Shown here piece by piece: positions 24,808-34,395 of a stretch of 64,000 bases of DNA. Every line of letters begins with the position of its first letter. The first letter of the stretch is position 1. The position numbers and the translations under genes are program-made. Below the pieces are notes generated by a model. The model saw only the letters and a list, made by a program, of their open reading frames with translations. It did not search any database and had not been told where the DNA came from. The DNA comes from Caldilineaceae bacterium (lineage in GTDB: Bacteria; Chloroflexota; Anaerolineae; Caldilineales; Caldilineaceae): the NCBI GenBank assembly GCA_958295845.1, contig OY282376.1:4229022-4293021 (forward strand), written 5' to 3'.

Positions 24808-25035
24808 GACATCCCCTCCTGAGTGAATTGCGTGTCAGCATTGGGTCGCTTCCAAGGCCCGTGAAGACTTACCGTCGAATATTGGCGCGTTGGAGAACAG
24901 TCGACGATTTTGGGGGCCCAGGCAGGGCACCAGGCGGCAACCGAGCTACTTTTTTTGGTGTTGTGAAATTGCTGACGACAGTGCTAAGATAGCGGCGCCA
25001 CCTTATTGGTGCCGGCAAATTGCATTTTTTTTGCA

Positions 25036-25065
25036 GTTGTCGACAACCAAGAACGATTGTATAGT
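25036..25065 (+). promoter_or_regulatory. Promoter with a palindromic operator over the -35
   Basis: TTGTCG (25037-25042), a 17-base spacer and TATAGT (25060-25065) form a good promoter toward the galactoside locus. The 12-bp perfect palindrome GTTGTCGACAAC (25036-25047) covers the -35, as expected for a LacI-type or similar repressor. Confidence 0.65.
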
Positions 25066-25124
25066 AAGACCGCCAGACACGTCAATTCGCAAGTTTTTCT
25101 CATTTTTTCTCGTATTTCAGCAAG

Positions 25125-25142
25125 ACGTGACAACCGTCACGT
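25125..25142 (+). promoter_or_regulatory. Inverted repeat in the leader, candidate second operator
   Basis: ACGTGAC-aacc-GTCACGT has perfect 7-bp arms and lies 60 bases beyond the -10. It may be a second regulator site or a small leader hairpin. Confidence 0.5.
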
Positions 25143-25497
25143 GAGAAAACGAATTCGATCCTGTCAAACCCACGATCACATCGTTTCAGCTTCCTTGTCC
25201 TACCTCTCGCAATACCGGGGGAACGACGGTTAAGACATATCAATAGGCGGCGAGCCATGCAAAGGTGCTGGCTCTAGTCCGCATGCACAGTAGCGATATG
25301 CTCTCGGTTACCGGATGCAGCGACGCAGACCGGACATACATTGCACCTCACAGGGCTGAAATACTCGAGCGCGATACCCTACGGCGTAACCAGAAGCTCG
25401 TTCCAGGTCATTTCGTCAAAATAACGCGCCCGAGGACTTTTCGGCCAATTCACAACGGCATGTTGATTCACCATCATATTTCACAGGAGGACAAGGC

Positions 25498-26904
25498 ATG
25501 ACTAGGAAGATGTACAGCCGCAGAGAAGTTATGAGGACGACGGCGGGGGCAGTTGGGGTAGGCCTGCTGGCGGCGTGCGCGGCGCCGGCGGCGCCAGGCA
25601 GCGAAAGTGCGGCCATTCCCAGTGAGCAGCGGCAAGGTGTGCTGTGGGGCTTGCAGTATGACCCCCATGTGGAGGCGTACCAGCGACTTGCCGACCTGTT
25701 CGCTTCACAGGGCGGCGGGACGTTAGAAGTACAGCCGCAGGCCTGGCCGATCCCGCCTAAGGTAATAGCCGCGTTGGCGGCAGGGACACAGCCTGACGTA
25801 GCGTGCATCATGGGCGAACAGTTGACGAGCCTCCATTTGCACCAGGCCCTGGTGCCATGCATGGATCAGGTCTACAACCATGTGGGCGTGGACCCAGAAG
25901 AGTCCTTTGTCGGCGACGCCATCGGCGCATACACCTGGCAAGGCGAGATCTGGGGCGTGCCGACCGAGGCCAACGGCGTCGGCAACATGGTGAACGTTCC
26001 CAGCGAGGACGTGATTGCCCTTGGGTTGGAGGACCAGTATCCGCCGCTGAACGGAGAGGTCTTCTTTGAGAGCTACGCCAGCATGTGGGAGTTGGCGCAG
26101 GCGTTACAGGTCGAGGAGGACGGCAAGGTTACCAAGTGGGGCCTGAGCAGCCAGGGCTGGGACGACATGAGTTATCTCGGCATACTGCGGACACTGCTTG
26201 ACAAGAAAGGCGAGGACTGGTGGGACCTTGAAAACAAGCAGTTCCACATCAACACCGAAGAGGGCATGGAAGCAATGCGGCTCTACGTCGAGACGCCGGT
26301 TGAGATGGGCATTGAGACCCAGCTGGACCAGTCGCATGTCGACGCGGCCCTTGCTGGCAAGGTGGCGTTGGCACGGGGCAACGGCACACCGTCGCTGCCG
26401 ATGTCCTGGGAGCTGGGCTACAGCTACGTAATGTGTGGTGCGCCGATGGTCTTTGAAGGAGAGTTGCCGCTGTTCGCCGGAGAGGGCGGATGGGGATTCA
26501 TTTCGCTGAAGCAGGCCAAGAATCCCGATATGGCGATTGAATTTCTGCGCATGTTGCTCACGCACGACGGGCAGCTCGAATACGCAAAGATCTACGGAGG
26601 CGCGGTCCATACATCCTGGAAGGATTTGGTCGGCGTCTATGATCACTTCACCCACCCGGATCCTGACGGTCCTCAGGTGGGTATGGCAAAGATCCTGCAG
26701 GAGCATCTGCAGCCACTGACGACTTTCGAGGGCGTGGGCTTCGGCTCGATCGCCGAAATCGGCTCCGCCATCACAGAAGGTGCCTCTGAAGTGCGGCAGG
26801 GGAACATTGGCAGCGAGGAAGCAGTGGAGTTGATCCAGTCGCGCTGCGAGGCTCAGTACGAAGAATGGGTCAGTGACGTCCGCGAGCTGGGTATGGAACC
26901 GTAA
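25498..26904 (+). CDS. Extracellular sugar-binding lipoprotein, family 1 (copy A)
   Basis: This is the first of two tandem paralogous binding proteins, 468 residues. The Tat leader YSRREVMRTT and lipobox LLAAC place the lipidated cysteine at residue 27. The mature protein begins with a short Ala/Pro/Ser linker and has a family-1 SBP body with the shared segment EVQPQAWPIPPKVIAALAAG. CAGGAGG precedes the ATG. It starts a locus with an alpha-galactosidase and two sugar permeases, so an alpha-galactoside ligand is the simplest guess. It is easily alignable with the next gene over its whole length. Confidence 0.93.
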   Translation: MTRKMYSRREVMRTTAGAVGVGLLAACAAPAAPGSESAAIPSEQRQGVLWGLQYDPHVEAYQRLADLFASQGGGTLEVQPQAWPIPPKVIAALAAGTQPDVACIMGEQLTSLHLHQALVPCMDQVYNHVGVDPEESFVGDAIGAYTWQGEIWGVPTEANGVGNMVNVPSEDVIALGLEDQYPPLNGEVFFESYASMWELAQALQVEEDGKVTKWGLSSQGWDDMSYLGILRTLLDKKGEDWWDLENKQFHINTEEGMEAMRLYVETPVEMGIETQLDQSHVDAALAGKVALARGNGTPSLPMSWELGYSYVMCGAPMVFEGELPLFAGEGGWGFISLKQAKNPDMAIEFLRMLLTHDGQLEYAKIYGGAVHTSWKDLVGVYDHFTHPDPDGPQVGMAKILQEHLQPLTTFEGVGFGSIAEIGSAITEGASEVRQGNIGSEEAVELIQSRCEAQYEEWVSDVRELGMEP

Positions 26905-26905
26905 A

Positions 26906-26963
26906 TTCGAGAAGAGAGCAGTTAGGGGTGAGGAGTGGGAGGACAGCTCTCGCTCTTCACCTC
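26906..26963. repeat. Purine-rich then pyrimidine-rich intercistronic element
   Basis: GAAGAGAGC, GTGAGGAGTGGGAGG and then GCTCTCGCTCTTCACCTC form an imperfect inverted repeat between the two binding-protein genes. It resembles the stretches after 28431 and 4866. Confidence 0.45.
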
Positions 26964-27015
26964 TTTTGTCACACTGTCCTGTGATCTTGCCAATATTATC
27001 CAAGGAGACAGACCC

Positions 27016-28425
27016 ATGGAAAGCAAGAATCTGAGTCGCAGAGATGTTCTGAAGATTTCGGCAGGGGCAGCGGGAGCCGGTCTGCTAGCGGCGTGTGTCG
27101 CTCCGGGTACAGAGATGGCGGGCGGCGGTGCGGCCGTGCCCAGAGAGCAACGGGTAGGTGTGATGTGGGGACTGCAGTATGACCCCCATGTGGAAGCGTA
27201 CCAGCGTCTTTCGGACCTGTTCGCGGAGCAAGGCGGCGGGACGTTCGAGGTACAGCCGCAGGCCTGGCCGATCCCGCCCAAGGTAATTGCTGGCTTGGCG
27301 GCAGGGACACAGCCTGATGTTGCCTGCATCATGGGCGAACAGTTGACGAGCCTCCATCTGCATCAGGCTCTGGTCCCCTGCACCGAGCAGGTCTACAACC
27401 AGATGGATGTGGACCCGGACGAGGACTTTGTGGGCGACGCAATCGGCGCTTACATGTGGCAGGGCGAGATTTGGGGTGTGCCGACCGAGTGTAACGGCGT
27501 GGGCAACATGGTCAATGTGCCGAGCGAAGATGTCATTGCGCTGGGGCTGGAGGACCAGTATCCGCCGTTGAACGGTGAGGTCTACTTCGAGAACTATGAG
27601 AGCATGTGGGAGCTGGGGAAGGCTTTGCAGGTCGAAGAGGACGGCAAGGTAACCAAGTGGGGCCTGAGCAGCCAGGGCTGGGACGACATGAGCTATCTCG
27701 GCATCCTGCGCACGCTGCTGAACCCCAAGGGAATGGACTGGTGGGACCTGGAAAACAAGCAGTTCAACATCAATAACGAAGAGGGTATGGAGGCGATGCG
27801 GCTGTTTGTTGAGGGACCGGTGCAAATGGGCATCGAGACGCAGTTGGACCAGAACCACGTTGACGCCGCGCTGGCCGGCAAGGTGGCGCTGGCGCGCGGC
27901 AATGGCACGCCTTCTATGCCAATCGCCTGGGACCTGGGCTATACCTATCGTATGGCCGGCGCGCCGATGATCCATGAAGGTGAGGCGCCGATGTTCTGTG
28001 GTGAAGGCGGCTGGGGATTTATTTCGCTGAAACAGGCGAAGAATCCCGATATGGCGATCGAGTTCCTGCGCATGTTGGTGACGGACGAAGGACAGACGTC
28101 ATACGCCATGATCTACGGCGGACAGCCGAACACTGCATGGCAGGGCCTGGTGGGCAGCTATGACCACTTCGTGGACAACGATCCGGATGGTCCGCTGGTG
28201 AAACTGACGAAAGTTCTGCAGGAGCATCTGCTGCCGCAGACAACATTCGAAGGTGTGGGTTTCGGCTCTATCGGTGAGATTGGCGCGGCAATAAGCGAAG
28301 GGTGCTCGGAAGTGCGTCAGGGTAACATCGGTAGCGAGGAAGCGGTCGCGATGATCCAGTCTCGGTGTGTAGCACAGTACGAGGAATGGGTCAGTGACGT
28401 CCGCGAACTGGGTATGGAACCGTAA
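27016..28425 (+). CDS. Extracellular sugar-binding lipoprotein, family 1 (copy B)
   Basis: This tandem paralogue of the preceding gene is 469 residues, with Tat leader LSRRDVLKIS and lipobox LLAAC (Cys27). Long identical stretches are shared with copy A, for example PDVACIMGEQLTSLHLHQAL and EEWVSDVRELGMEP at the very end. Differences cluster in the leader, around residues 120-145 and 300-400, where the ligand-binding lobes would lie. AAGGAG precedes the ATG at 27016; the frame is open further upstream only by chance. Two binding proteins sharing one permease pair suggest a widened ligand range. Confidence 0.93.
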   Translation: MESKNLSRRDVLKISAGAAGAGLLAACVAPGTEMAGGGAAVPREQRVGVMWGLQYDPHVEAYQRLSDLFAEQGGGTFEVQPQAWPIPPKVIAGLAAGTQPDVACIMGEQLTSLHLHQALVPCTEQVYNQMDVDPDEDFVGDAIGAYMWQGEIWGVPTECNGVGNMVNVPSEDVIALGLEDQYPPLNGEVYFENYESMWELGKALQVEEDGKVTKWGLSSQGWDDMSYLGILRTLLNPKGMDWWDLENKQFNINNEEGMEAMRLFVEGPVQMGIETQLDQNHVDAALAGKVALARGNGTPSMPIAWDLGYTYRMAGAPMIHEGEAPMFCGEGGWGFISLKQAKNPDMAIEFLRMLVTDEGQTSYAMIYGGQPNTAWQGLVGSYDHFVDNDPDGPLVKLTKVLQEHLLPQTTFEGVGFGSIGEIGAAISEGCSEVRQGNIGSEEAVAMIQSRCVAQYEEWVSDVRELGMEP

Positions 28426-28430
28426 ATTCA

Positions 28431-28525
28431 AGAAGAGAGTGAAGAGGAGTGAGGCGCGGGAGTTTGGGGGATCGAGCCCTCGGCTTTCGCTACTCTTTCC
28501 TCTCCCCCTCGCTCTTCGGTCGTAA
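28431..28525. repeat. Purine-rich/pyrimidine-rich imperfect hairpin after binding protein B
   Basis: A GAAGAGAGTGAAGAGGAGTG arm is followed, after about 40 bases, by CTACTCTTTCCTCT and CGCTCTTC. The arms pair imperfectly. The GAAGAGGAGTGAGG core is identical to that at 4872-4885. The structure fills the gap before the alpha-galactosidase. Confidence 0.5.
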
Positions 28526-28549
28526 CGCTCCTCGATTGGAAGTCAGGCC

Positions 28550-30661
28550 ATGATAGAGACTTTCGCCGATATTTTTCTTTCCAATGACCCGGATCCCACG
28601 ATTTCTTACCGGTCGGGACTTGCAGCTTACCAGGAATCATTGAGCCGCGGGCAGCTGGTGGGGCGGGGTTGGAACGGTTCGGGTTACACGAATCCCGAGC
28701 CGGAACGATTTGACGCGGCTTCGCATCCGGCGCCGCAGGCGTTCTGGGTTGAGGTGGACGGGCAGCTTCTACGCTCCCACTGGGAATGGAGTGACTTCTC
28801 CCAAACAGAAGAAGAGAATGGGCTGACGGCAGTGTTGGAACTGCGCCATACGGTGCGTCCGGTGGTCGTTCGTGTTCACACAGTGCTTGACGGCACGCCG
28901 ATCCTGACGCGCTGGCTGGAGATCGAGAATTGCTCCGAACAGCCGGCCGCACTATCGGCGGCTTTCCCATGGAGCGGTGTGCTGCAGACATGCGCATACG
29001 ATATAGATGACGAGGCGTCGCCTTACTCGGTGGGCTATTTTATCGACACGCACTGGGGCAATGAGGGCGACTTCGACTGGCGGGCGCTGCCGCGAGCAGG
29101 GTACCGGATTGACGGCCGTTACCGGCGCGGCCGTCACAGACATCCTTTCTTTGTGCTGCGCAATCACCAGGGCGGCGAACAGTTTGTGGGCACGCTGGCG
29201 TGGTCGGGGGGGTATGCTTTCGAGTTTGATGTGGACGATGGGGATAGCCGGGAGGGGTCACGGCTCTGGTTTCGCGCCGGCCCGGACGGACCTGCGCCGC
29301 TGCGCGTCATCGCGCCCGGCGAGACGGTTTCCACGCCAGAGATGCATCTGGGCGTCGTCATCGGGGATTTCGACAGTTGTATCCACGCGTTGCACGACCA
29401 CCTGCGGACAAGCGTCATCCCGCCACAGAATCCCGATCATGCGGGGCTGGTCGTCAGCGGAATCGGGCCGGAGCAGGAGCTGACGCCGGAGCTTATTTTT
29501 TCCGAGATCGACGCCTGCGCTGACGCGGGGGCGGAGGTATTTCTGATCGATGCGAGCTGGTACACGCCGCCCCACGGCAGCTGGCATGCGACGGTTGGCG
29601 ATTGGCATGTCAGCCTAGAACGTTTTCCAGGGGGCTTGAAACCCTTTCGCGACTATGTGCACGGCAAGGGCATGAAGTTCGGTTTGTGGATGGACGGGGA
29701 ACGCGTCGGACCGGAAAGCAGAATTGCCAGGGAGAAGCCTGAGTGGCTGGCCAGGCCGTACGGTGATAAGGGCGGGCTGGGTGGTATGATCGATCTGACC
29801 AGGCCTGACGCGGCCGAGTGGATGGAGAGCGAGATCGACCGTCTGATCGTGGAGCATGAGCTGGATCTTTTCCGGCTGGACTACAACATCGGCAACATCG
29901 GTGCGGGGGCCTACAGCGAGCAGGCGGGATTCGTTGAGAATGCGTACTGGCGCTATTACGAGGCGGTCTACGGCATCTACGCGCGGCTTTCTGCGCGCCA
30001 CAAGGATGTGATATTTCAGAACTGCGCCAGCGGCGGCGCCCGGACCGATGTGGGGATGGTACGCTACTTTGACCATACCTGGGTAACAGACTGGCAGATT
30101 GCGCCGCGCGCCTTTACGATCACCAACGGGATGACGATGGCGTTGCCGCCGGAGCGGGTTGACCGGCTGGCCGGCATGGGCCAATCGGGGCAACGCACGG
30201 CTGAGCTAGACTTTCAGTTCCGGCTGCAACTGTTTGTGCATCCATCACTGAACTGGTTCCATCTTAAGGACGCCGCTCCCAACGCGGTCCAACAGGCGCG
30301 CATCCGCAATGCTGTTCGGATATACAAGGATTTCGTCCGCCCGATCCATCCGACCAGCCGCATCTATCACCATACCCCGGTGGCCAAAGGATTTGAGCCG
30401 CATGGTTGGGGTGTGCTGGAGCTGGCATCGCGGGATCGGACAAAGGCAATTGCGGGGCTGTTTCGTCTCAGCGATCCGGCGGAACCGGAGTACTTGCTGC
30501 GCTTCAGGGGGATCGATCCGGGCCGGCGCTATCGCGTTACATTTGACAACAGTTCCGAGAGCTGCGAGGTCGACGGAGTGACGCTTACGCGGACAGGCAT
30601 CGTGTCACGCCTGGAAACTGCTTTGACCTCGGAGTTGCTGATTGTTGAAGCAGTAGATTAG
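28550..30661 (+). CDS. Alpha-galactosidase, GH36 family
   Basis: A 703-residue glycosidase expected to release terminal alpha-galactose from oligosaccharides such as raffinose or melibiose. An N-terminal beta-sandwich (about 1-290) precedes the TIM barrel with FLIDASWYTPP and GMKFGLWMDGERVGPES. The probable nucleophile is Asp444 in DLFRLDYNIG, and CASGGARTD (Asp500) is the conserved second active-site block. The length matches the family. There is no signal peptide, so it acts in the cytoplasm on imported sugar. Its place between two binding proteins and two permeases supports an alpha-galactoside utilisation locus. GH36 also includes other activities, so the substrate is inferred. Confidence 0.9.
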   Translation: MIETFADIFLSNDPDPTISYRSGLAAYQESLSRGQLVGRGWNGSGYTNPEPERFDAASHPAPQAFWVEVDGQLLRSHWEWSDFSQTEEENGLTAVLELRHTVRPVVVRVHTVLDGTPILTRWLEIENCSEQPAALSAAFPWSGVLQTCAYDIDDEASPYSVGYFIDTHWGNEGDFDWRALPRAGYRIDGRYRRGRHRHPFFVLRNHQGGEQFVGTLAWSGGYAFEFDVDDGDSREGSRLWFRAGPDGPAPLRVIAPGETVSTPEMHLGVVIGDFDSCIHALHDHLRTSVIPPQNPDHAGLVVSGIGPEQELTPELIFSEIDACADAGAEVFLIDASWYTPPHGSWHATVGDWHVSLERFPGGLKPFRDYVHGKGMKFGLWMDGERVGPESRIAREKPEWLARPYGDKGGLGGMIDLTRPDAAEWMESEIDRLIVEHELDLFRLDYNIGNIGAGAYSEQAGFVENAYWRYYEAVYGIYARLSARHKDVIFQNCASGGARTDVGMVRYFDHTWVTDWQIAPRAFTITNGMTMALPPERVDRLAGMGQSGQRTAELDFQFRLQLFVHPSLNWFHLKDAAPNAVQQARIRNAVRIYKDFVRPIHPTSRIYHHTPVAKGFEPHGWGVLELASRDRTKAIAGLFRLSDPAEPEYLLRFRGIDPGRRYRVTFDNSSESCEVDGVTLTRTGIVSRLETALTSELLIVEAVD

Positions 30662-30717
30662 ATGGGGCCTGGAAGGCTGCTTAGACGCTCATCCATAACT
30701 GATAACGGAACCTGAAC

Positions 30718-31674
30718 ATGACTTCAATTGCAGATGGGGGCAGAGCCGCGGGCCGCGCTGAAACAATGGGCGTCTGGTTCGTTGTTAAGAAGACGCTGCG
30801 CAAGCCGCAGTTCTGGTTCGGCTTCACGATGATTTTTCCGTTGCTGATCTGGTATTGGATTTTCAGTTTCGGGCCGATCATTCAGGCCTTCCGCATGTCC
30901 ACGGTCGCCTACAAGCTGCTGGACCCTGGCAACAGTCCATTTGTCGGACTGGGCAACTTCATCAAAATCGCTCAGCATCCCCTATTTTGGGTCTCGGTCA
31001 AGAATACGATTCTGTGGGCTGTATATTCGTTCATATTTCATCTGCCTTTGGCCATGCTGATCGCTGTCTGTTTGTCCAAGGTCAAGCGGGGGCGTAACGT
31101 CTATCAGGCGTTGATCTTTGTTCCAGTAGTCGTGTCGCTGGTGGCAGTCTCCTTGTTATTCAAAATGTTGATGGATCCGGAGGTTGGGCAGCTGAACAAA
31201 CTGTTGAGTTCCATTGGGCTGCCTGAACTGCAGTGGCTATCCAGTACCTCATCGGCGCTCCCGACCGCTGTCGTCATTGCCACCTGGAAAGGGCTTGGCT
31301 TTTTCGTTGTCATCCTCACGGCAGGCATGTTGAACATTCCATCGGAACTGTACGACGCTGGCCTGGTGGACGGAACCAACCCGTGGCAGCAGTTTTGGCT
31401 TATCACCATGCCCCTGATGAGCCATACAATCCTGTTAGTCACCGTTCTGCTTGCCATCGGCTCTTTGCAGGAATTTACGCTTCCCACCGTCTTGTTTGGC
31501 TCGGAGGGGGGTCCGGGCAACTCCACCTTCCTGTACAACTTGCTGGTTTACCAGGAAGCCTTTTTGGACATCCGCTTCGGCACAGCCACGGCCGCCTCCC
31601 TGTTTCAGTTCGCGTTTATCCTGACAATCAGCATTTTGCAGATCAAACTGCTTCGTCCCTCGTGGACATACTAA
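30718..31674 (+). CDS. Sugar ABC transporter permease, MalF type
   Basis: The 318-residue membrane protein is the first channel subunit of the galactoside-type importer. An N-terminal cytoplasmic segment of about 38 residues precedes the helix MIFPLLIWYWIFSFGPII. The EAA-type loop is ELYDAGLVDGTNPWQQFWLI near residue 215. It follows the alpha-galactosidase by 56 bases and precedes the MalG-type gene. Confidence 0.93.
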   Translation: MTSIADGGRAAGRAETMGVWFVVKKTLRKPQFWFGFTMIFPLLIWYWIFSFGPIIQAFRMSTVAYKLLDPGNSPFVGLGNFIKIAQHPLFWVSVKNTILWAVYSFIFHLPLAMLIAVCLSKVKRGRNVYQALIFVPVVVSLVAVSLLFKMLMDPEVGQLNKLLSSIGLPELQWLSSTSSALPTAVVIATWKGLGFFVVILTAGMLNIPSELYDAGLVDGTNPWQQFWLITMPLMSHTILLVTVLLAIGSLQEFTLPTVLFGSEGGPGNSTFLYNLLVYQEAFLDIRFGTATAASLFQFAFILTISILQIKLLRPSWTY

Positions 31675-31754
31675 TGGCCCGAGACCCTTCATAGGCGTCT
31701 GAATCGGAACCCAGCAGTGATTATCAGCCACCCAACGTTGAAGGACAGACCGTT

Positions 31755-32621
31755 ATGGCAGTTATAGGCAAGACTGGACCAGCGCGACGCCAGCCGCCCA
31801 GACGCATTGAAATCTCACAAAGTATCATACAGATTTTTCTGCTTGGAATGGTTGTGGTAGCCATATTCCCATTCATTTGGATGATCTTTGCTTCACTCAA
31901 GCCGTTCAAGGAGTTGGTCGAATCAAGGCAGCTCCTGCCCGAAACGTGGACATTGCGGAACTATGACGAGATATTGGGGCGGGTGAACTTTTATGCTGCA
32001 TTTCGCAACAGCATCGTTTCGGCTGTTTCAGTAACGGTCGTATCCGTTTACACGTCGTCGGTGATGGGGTATATCTTTTCCAAGTATCGTTTTGCGGGCA
32101 AGGAAGTACTCTTCACCATCGTCCTTTCGACAATGATGGTGCCCTTCGCGGTAATCATGGTGCCGCTGTATATCACAATAGCAAACAGCTTCGGCCTGGC
32201 CGACAATTTGGGCGGCATAATCGTAACCGGCTTTTATACGGCGTTCGGCATCTTTCTCATGCGCCAATTCATGGAGAGCATCCCATTCGAGTTGATCGAT
32301 GCGGCCCGGATTGACGGCGCGTCCGAGTGGCGTATCTTCTTCACTTTGGTACTACCGATGTCGATGTCACCGATGTCGGCGCTTGCCGTCTTTGTCTTCC
32401 TCGTCAATTGGGACAGTTTCCTGTGGCCCCTGATCGTACTCAGCAGCCAGGACAAGCAGACGCTCCCGCTGGTGCTGGCCGGCCTGCGCAATTTGTGGTG
32501 GACACGCTATGAGATGTGGGCGGCAGGCTCGATGTTGACGGTCGCACCTGTCATGTTAATTTACAGCATTGCCTCGCGTTACTTCATCCGCGGCATCGCG
32601 ATGACGGGCTTGAAAGCTTAA
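31755..32621 (+). CDS. Sugar ABC transporter permease, MalG type
   Basis: The 288-residue membrane protein is the second channel subunit. The EAA loop FELIDAARIDGASEWRIFFT lies near residue 180, and the ending SRYFIRGIAMTGLKA is the usual MalG C-terminus. The ATG follows AAGGACAG. The stop TAA directly abuts a CTGCAG-heptad repeat. Confidence 0.94.
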   Translation: MAVIGKTGPARRQPPRRIEISQSIIQIFLLGMVVVAIFPFIWMIFASLKPFKELVESRQLLPETWTLRNYDEILGRVNFYAAFRNSIVSAVSVTVVSVYTSSVMGYIFSKYRFAGKEVLFTIVLSTMMVPFAVIMVPLYITIANSFGLADNLGGIIVTGFYTAFGIFLMRQFMESIPFELIDAARIDGASEWRIFFTLVLPMSMSPMSALAVFVFLVNWDSFLWPLIVLSSQDKQTLPLVLAGLRNLWWTRYEMWAAGSMLTVAPVMLIYSIASRYFIRGIAMTGLKA

Positions 32622-32659
32622 CTGCAGTGGTCAGTGGTCGGTGGTCAGTGATTAGTGAC
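32622..32659. repeat. CTGCAG-heptad element immediately after a stop codon
   Basis: CTGCAGTGGTCAGTGGTCGG continues with TGGTCAGTGATTAGTG. It begins at the first base after the TAA of the permease gene and keeps a 7-bp period. Confidence 0.85.
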
Positions 32660-32754
32660 TGCGATGAGCGCCTGTTTGTCGCGACGCTGTCCTACAGACA
32701 TCACTCACTGGTGAGTTCATTCCTCTGTCTACAATCTACGGGAGTTATTGATCG

Positions 32755-34395
32755 ATGCGCATGACCGGTGGTGAAGCCGTTGTGCGTTCCCTTGAGGCGC
32801 ATGGTGTCGACACGGTGTTCGGCATTCCGGGGACGCATAATTTGGGGATATACGACGCGCTGCGGGAGATGGGCGGCATCCGGCACATTCTTGCGCGGCA
32901 CGAGCAGGGCGCGGCGTTTATGGCCGATGGTTACGCACGGGCCAGCGGCGAAGTTGGGGTCTGCCTGAGTACGACTGGGCCGGCTGCTCTCAATACACTG
33001 GCCTCGCTGGGGACGGCCTATAGCGACTCCTCGCCGGTTCTGTGCATTGCCAGCCAGATCCCGGCCGAGGGCATCGGGCTTGGCAAAGGTTATTTGCATG
33101 AGTGCGAGGACCAGTTGGGGAGTTTTGCGCCGGTGACGAAGTGGCGGGCGCGGGCGGATACGGTGGAGGAGATTCCCGGTGTGATGCGGGAGGCGTTCGC
33201 GCAGATGCTGAGCGGCCGGCCTAGACCGGTCGCGGTGGAGATTCCGTGCGATACACTGGACGAAAGTGACGATGTGACGATTCCCGCGCCTGCTGCGGTG
33301 AATCGGTTAGCACCGAACCCGGAGCAGGTCGAACGGGCGGCGGGGCTGCTGCGAGCGGCGCGACGGCCGGTGATCTGGGCAGGCGGGGGCGTGATCGGCA
33401 GCGGTGCCGGCGCCGAGTTGCGTCAGCTGGCCGAGCGGTTGCAGACGCCGATCTTTACGACGGTGCTGGGCAAGGGGGCGATTGCGGACGACCATCCGCT
33501 GGTTGCGGGCGCGACCATTTTGCATCCTGCGGCGCGGGCGTTTCTGGCCGAATGTGATGTCATGCTGGCGGTGGGCACGCGATTTACTGAGGAAGAGAGT
33601 GATCGTTGGGGGTTGCGCTTGCCGGCGTCGCTCATCCATATCGAAATTGATCCGGAGGAGATCGACCGCAACTATCCGACCACGGTCGGCGTTTTGGGGG
33701 ATGCGCGTTCAGCGCTACAACTCTTCAACGAGCAGTTACGGGATGTGCGCGGGCAGGAGAGTGGCATCGAAGCAGGGATCGCCGAGCTGCGTCAGAGGGT
33801 ATGGCGCTACTGTCAGGAACGGGCGCCTGAAGGCGTGGAGCTGGTGCAGACGCTGCGGAAGGCGCTGCCGCGCGAGACGATCATCGTGAGCGATTTGACT
33901 GTGGCCGCGTACTGGTGCCGGCGCCTGTTGGACGTTTATGAGCCGCGCACGAACATCTACCCGTGGGGGTTCTGCACGCTGGGCTTCGGGCTGCCGGCCG
34001 CTATCGGCGCCAAGGTAGCCAGGCCGGAGCGACCGGTGGTTGTGCTCTGCGGTGACGGTGGATTTTTGTTCAACTGCCAGGAGCTGGCGGCGGCGGTGCA
34101 GCTTGGTTTGCCGATTGTAACTTTGGTCTTCAACGACTCGGCTTACGGGGTCCTGCGGCCGCAGCAGGAGGTCCGCTACGGCGCCGCGCACGAGGTGGAC
34201 CTGGTGAACCCGGACTTCGTCGCGCTGGCGGGGGCGTTCGGCGTTGACAGCTGCCGTGTCGATTCGATCGAGCAGCTTGGGCCTGCGGTCACGAAGGCGA
34301 TCGAAGCAGACAAGAGTGCATTGATTGAGCTGCCTGGAACCCTCCCGTGGCCGATTATGGAACCGTCGGCGCGCATGTTTGAGGCGGAACAGTGA
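32755..34395 (+). CDS. Thiamine-diphosphate-dependent enzyme (acetolactate-synthase-like)
   Basis: This 546-residue cytoplasmic enzyme belongs to the acetohydroxyacid synthase/decarboxylase superfamily. The catalytic Glu50 lies in ARHEQGAAFMADGYARASG. The cofactor motif begins GDGGFLFNCQEL at residue 433 and ends at Asn460 (VFNDSAYG). No FAD-binding signature was recognised with certainty. It could be a 2-keto acid decarboxylase or a lyase acting on keto-sugars rather than a biosynthetic acetolactate synthase, given its place among sugar genes. Its stop overlaps the next gene's GTG start (GTGA), so the two are co-translated. Confidence 0.9.
   Translation: MRMTGGEAVVRSLEAHGVDTVFGIPGTHNLGIYDALREMGGIRHILARHEQGAAFMADGYARASGEVGVCLSTTGPAALNTLASLGTAYSDSSPVLCIASQIPAEGIGLGKGYLHECEDQLGSFAPVTKWRARADTVEEIPGVMREAFAQMLSGRPRPVAVEIPCDTLDESDDVTIPAPAAVNRLAPNPEQVERAAGLLRAARRPVIWAGGGVIGSGAGAELRQLAERLQTPIFTTVLGKGAIADDHPLVAGATILHPAARAFLAECDVMLAVGTRFTEEESDRWGLRLPASLIHIEIDPEEIDRNYPTTVGVLGDARSALQLFNEQLRDVRGQESGIEAGIAELRQRVWRYCQERAPEGVELVQTLRKALPRETIIVSDLTVAAYWCRRLLDVYEPRTNIYPWGFCTLGFGLPAAIGAKVARPERPVVVLCGDGGFLFNCQELAAAVQLGLPIVTLVFNDSAYGVLRPQQEVRYGAAHEVDLVNPDFVALAGAFGVDSCRVDSIEQLGPAVTKAIEADKSALIELPGTLPWPIMEPSARMFEAEQ

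Larger units (their letters stand above)
24808..25497. other. 690-bp AT-richer regulatory region between divergent binding-protein genes
   Basis: This region is clearly AT-richer than its surroundings, with T8 tracts near 25024 and 24950. It contains a good promoter with an overlapping palindrome and a second inverted repeat downstream. The leader of the galactoside locus would be about 430 bases. Short open frames here have no ribosome site or family resemblance, and I do not call them. Confidence 0.6.

Noticed and set aside
23059..24822. 587-codon open frame on the plus strand opposite the orphan binding protein
   Set aside because: It is antisense to a clear SBP family 5 lipoprotein with signal peptide and strong ribosome site. 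The long frame results from GC-rich codon bias, and its translation shows no family motif.
24890..25144. 84-codon frame in the AT-rich regulatory gap
   Set aside because: It has no ribosome site, unusual composition, and overlaps the promoter, palindrome and inverted repeat.
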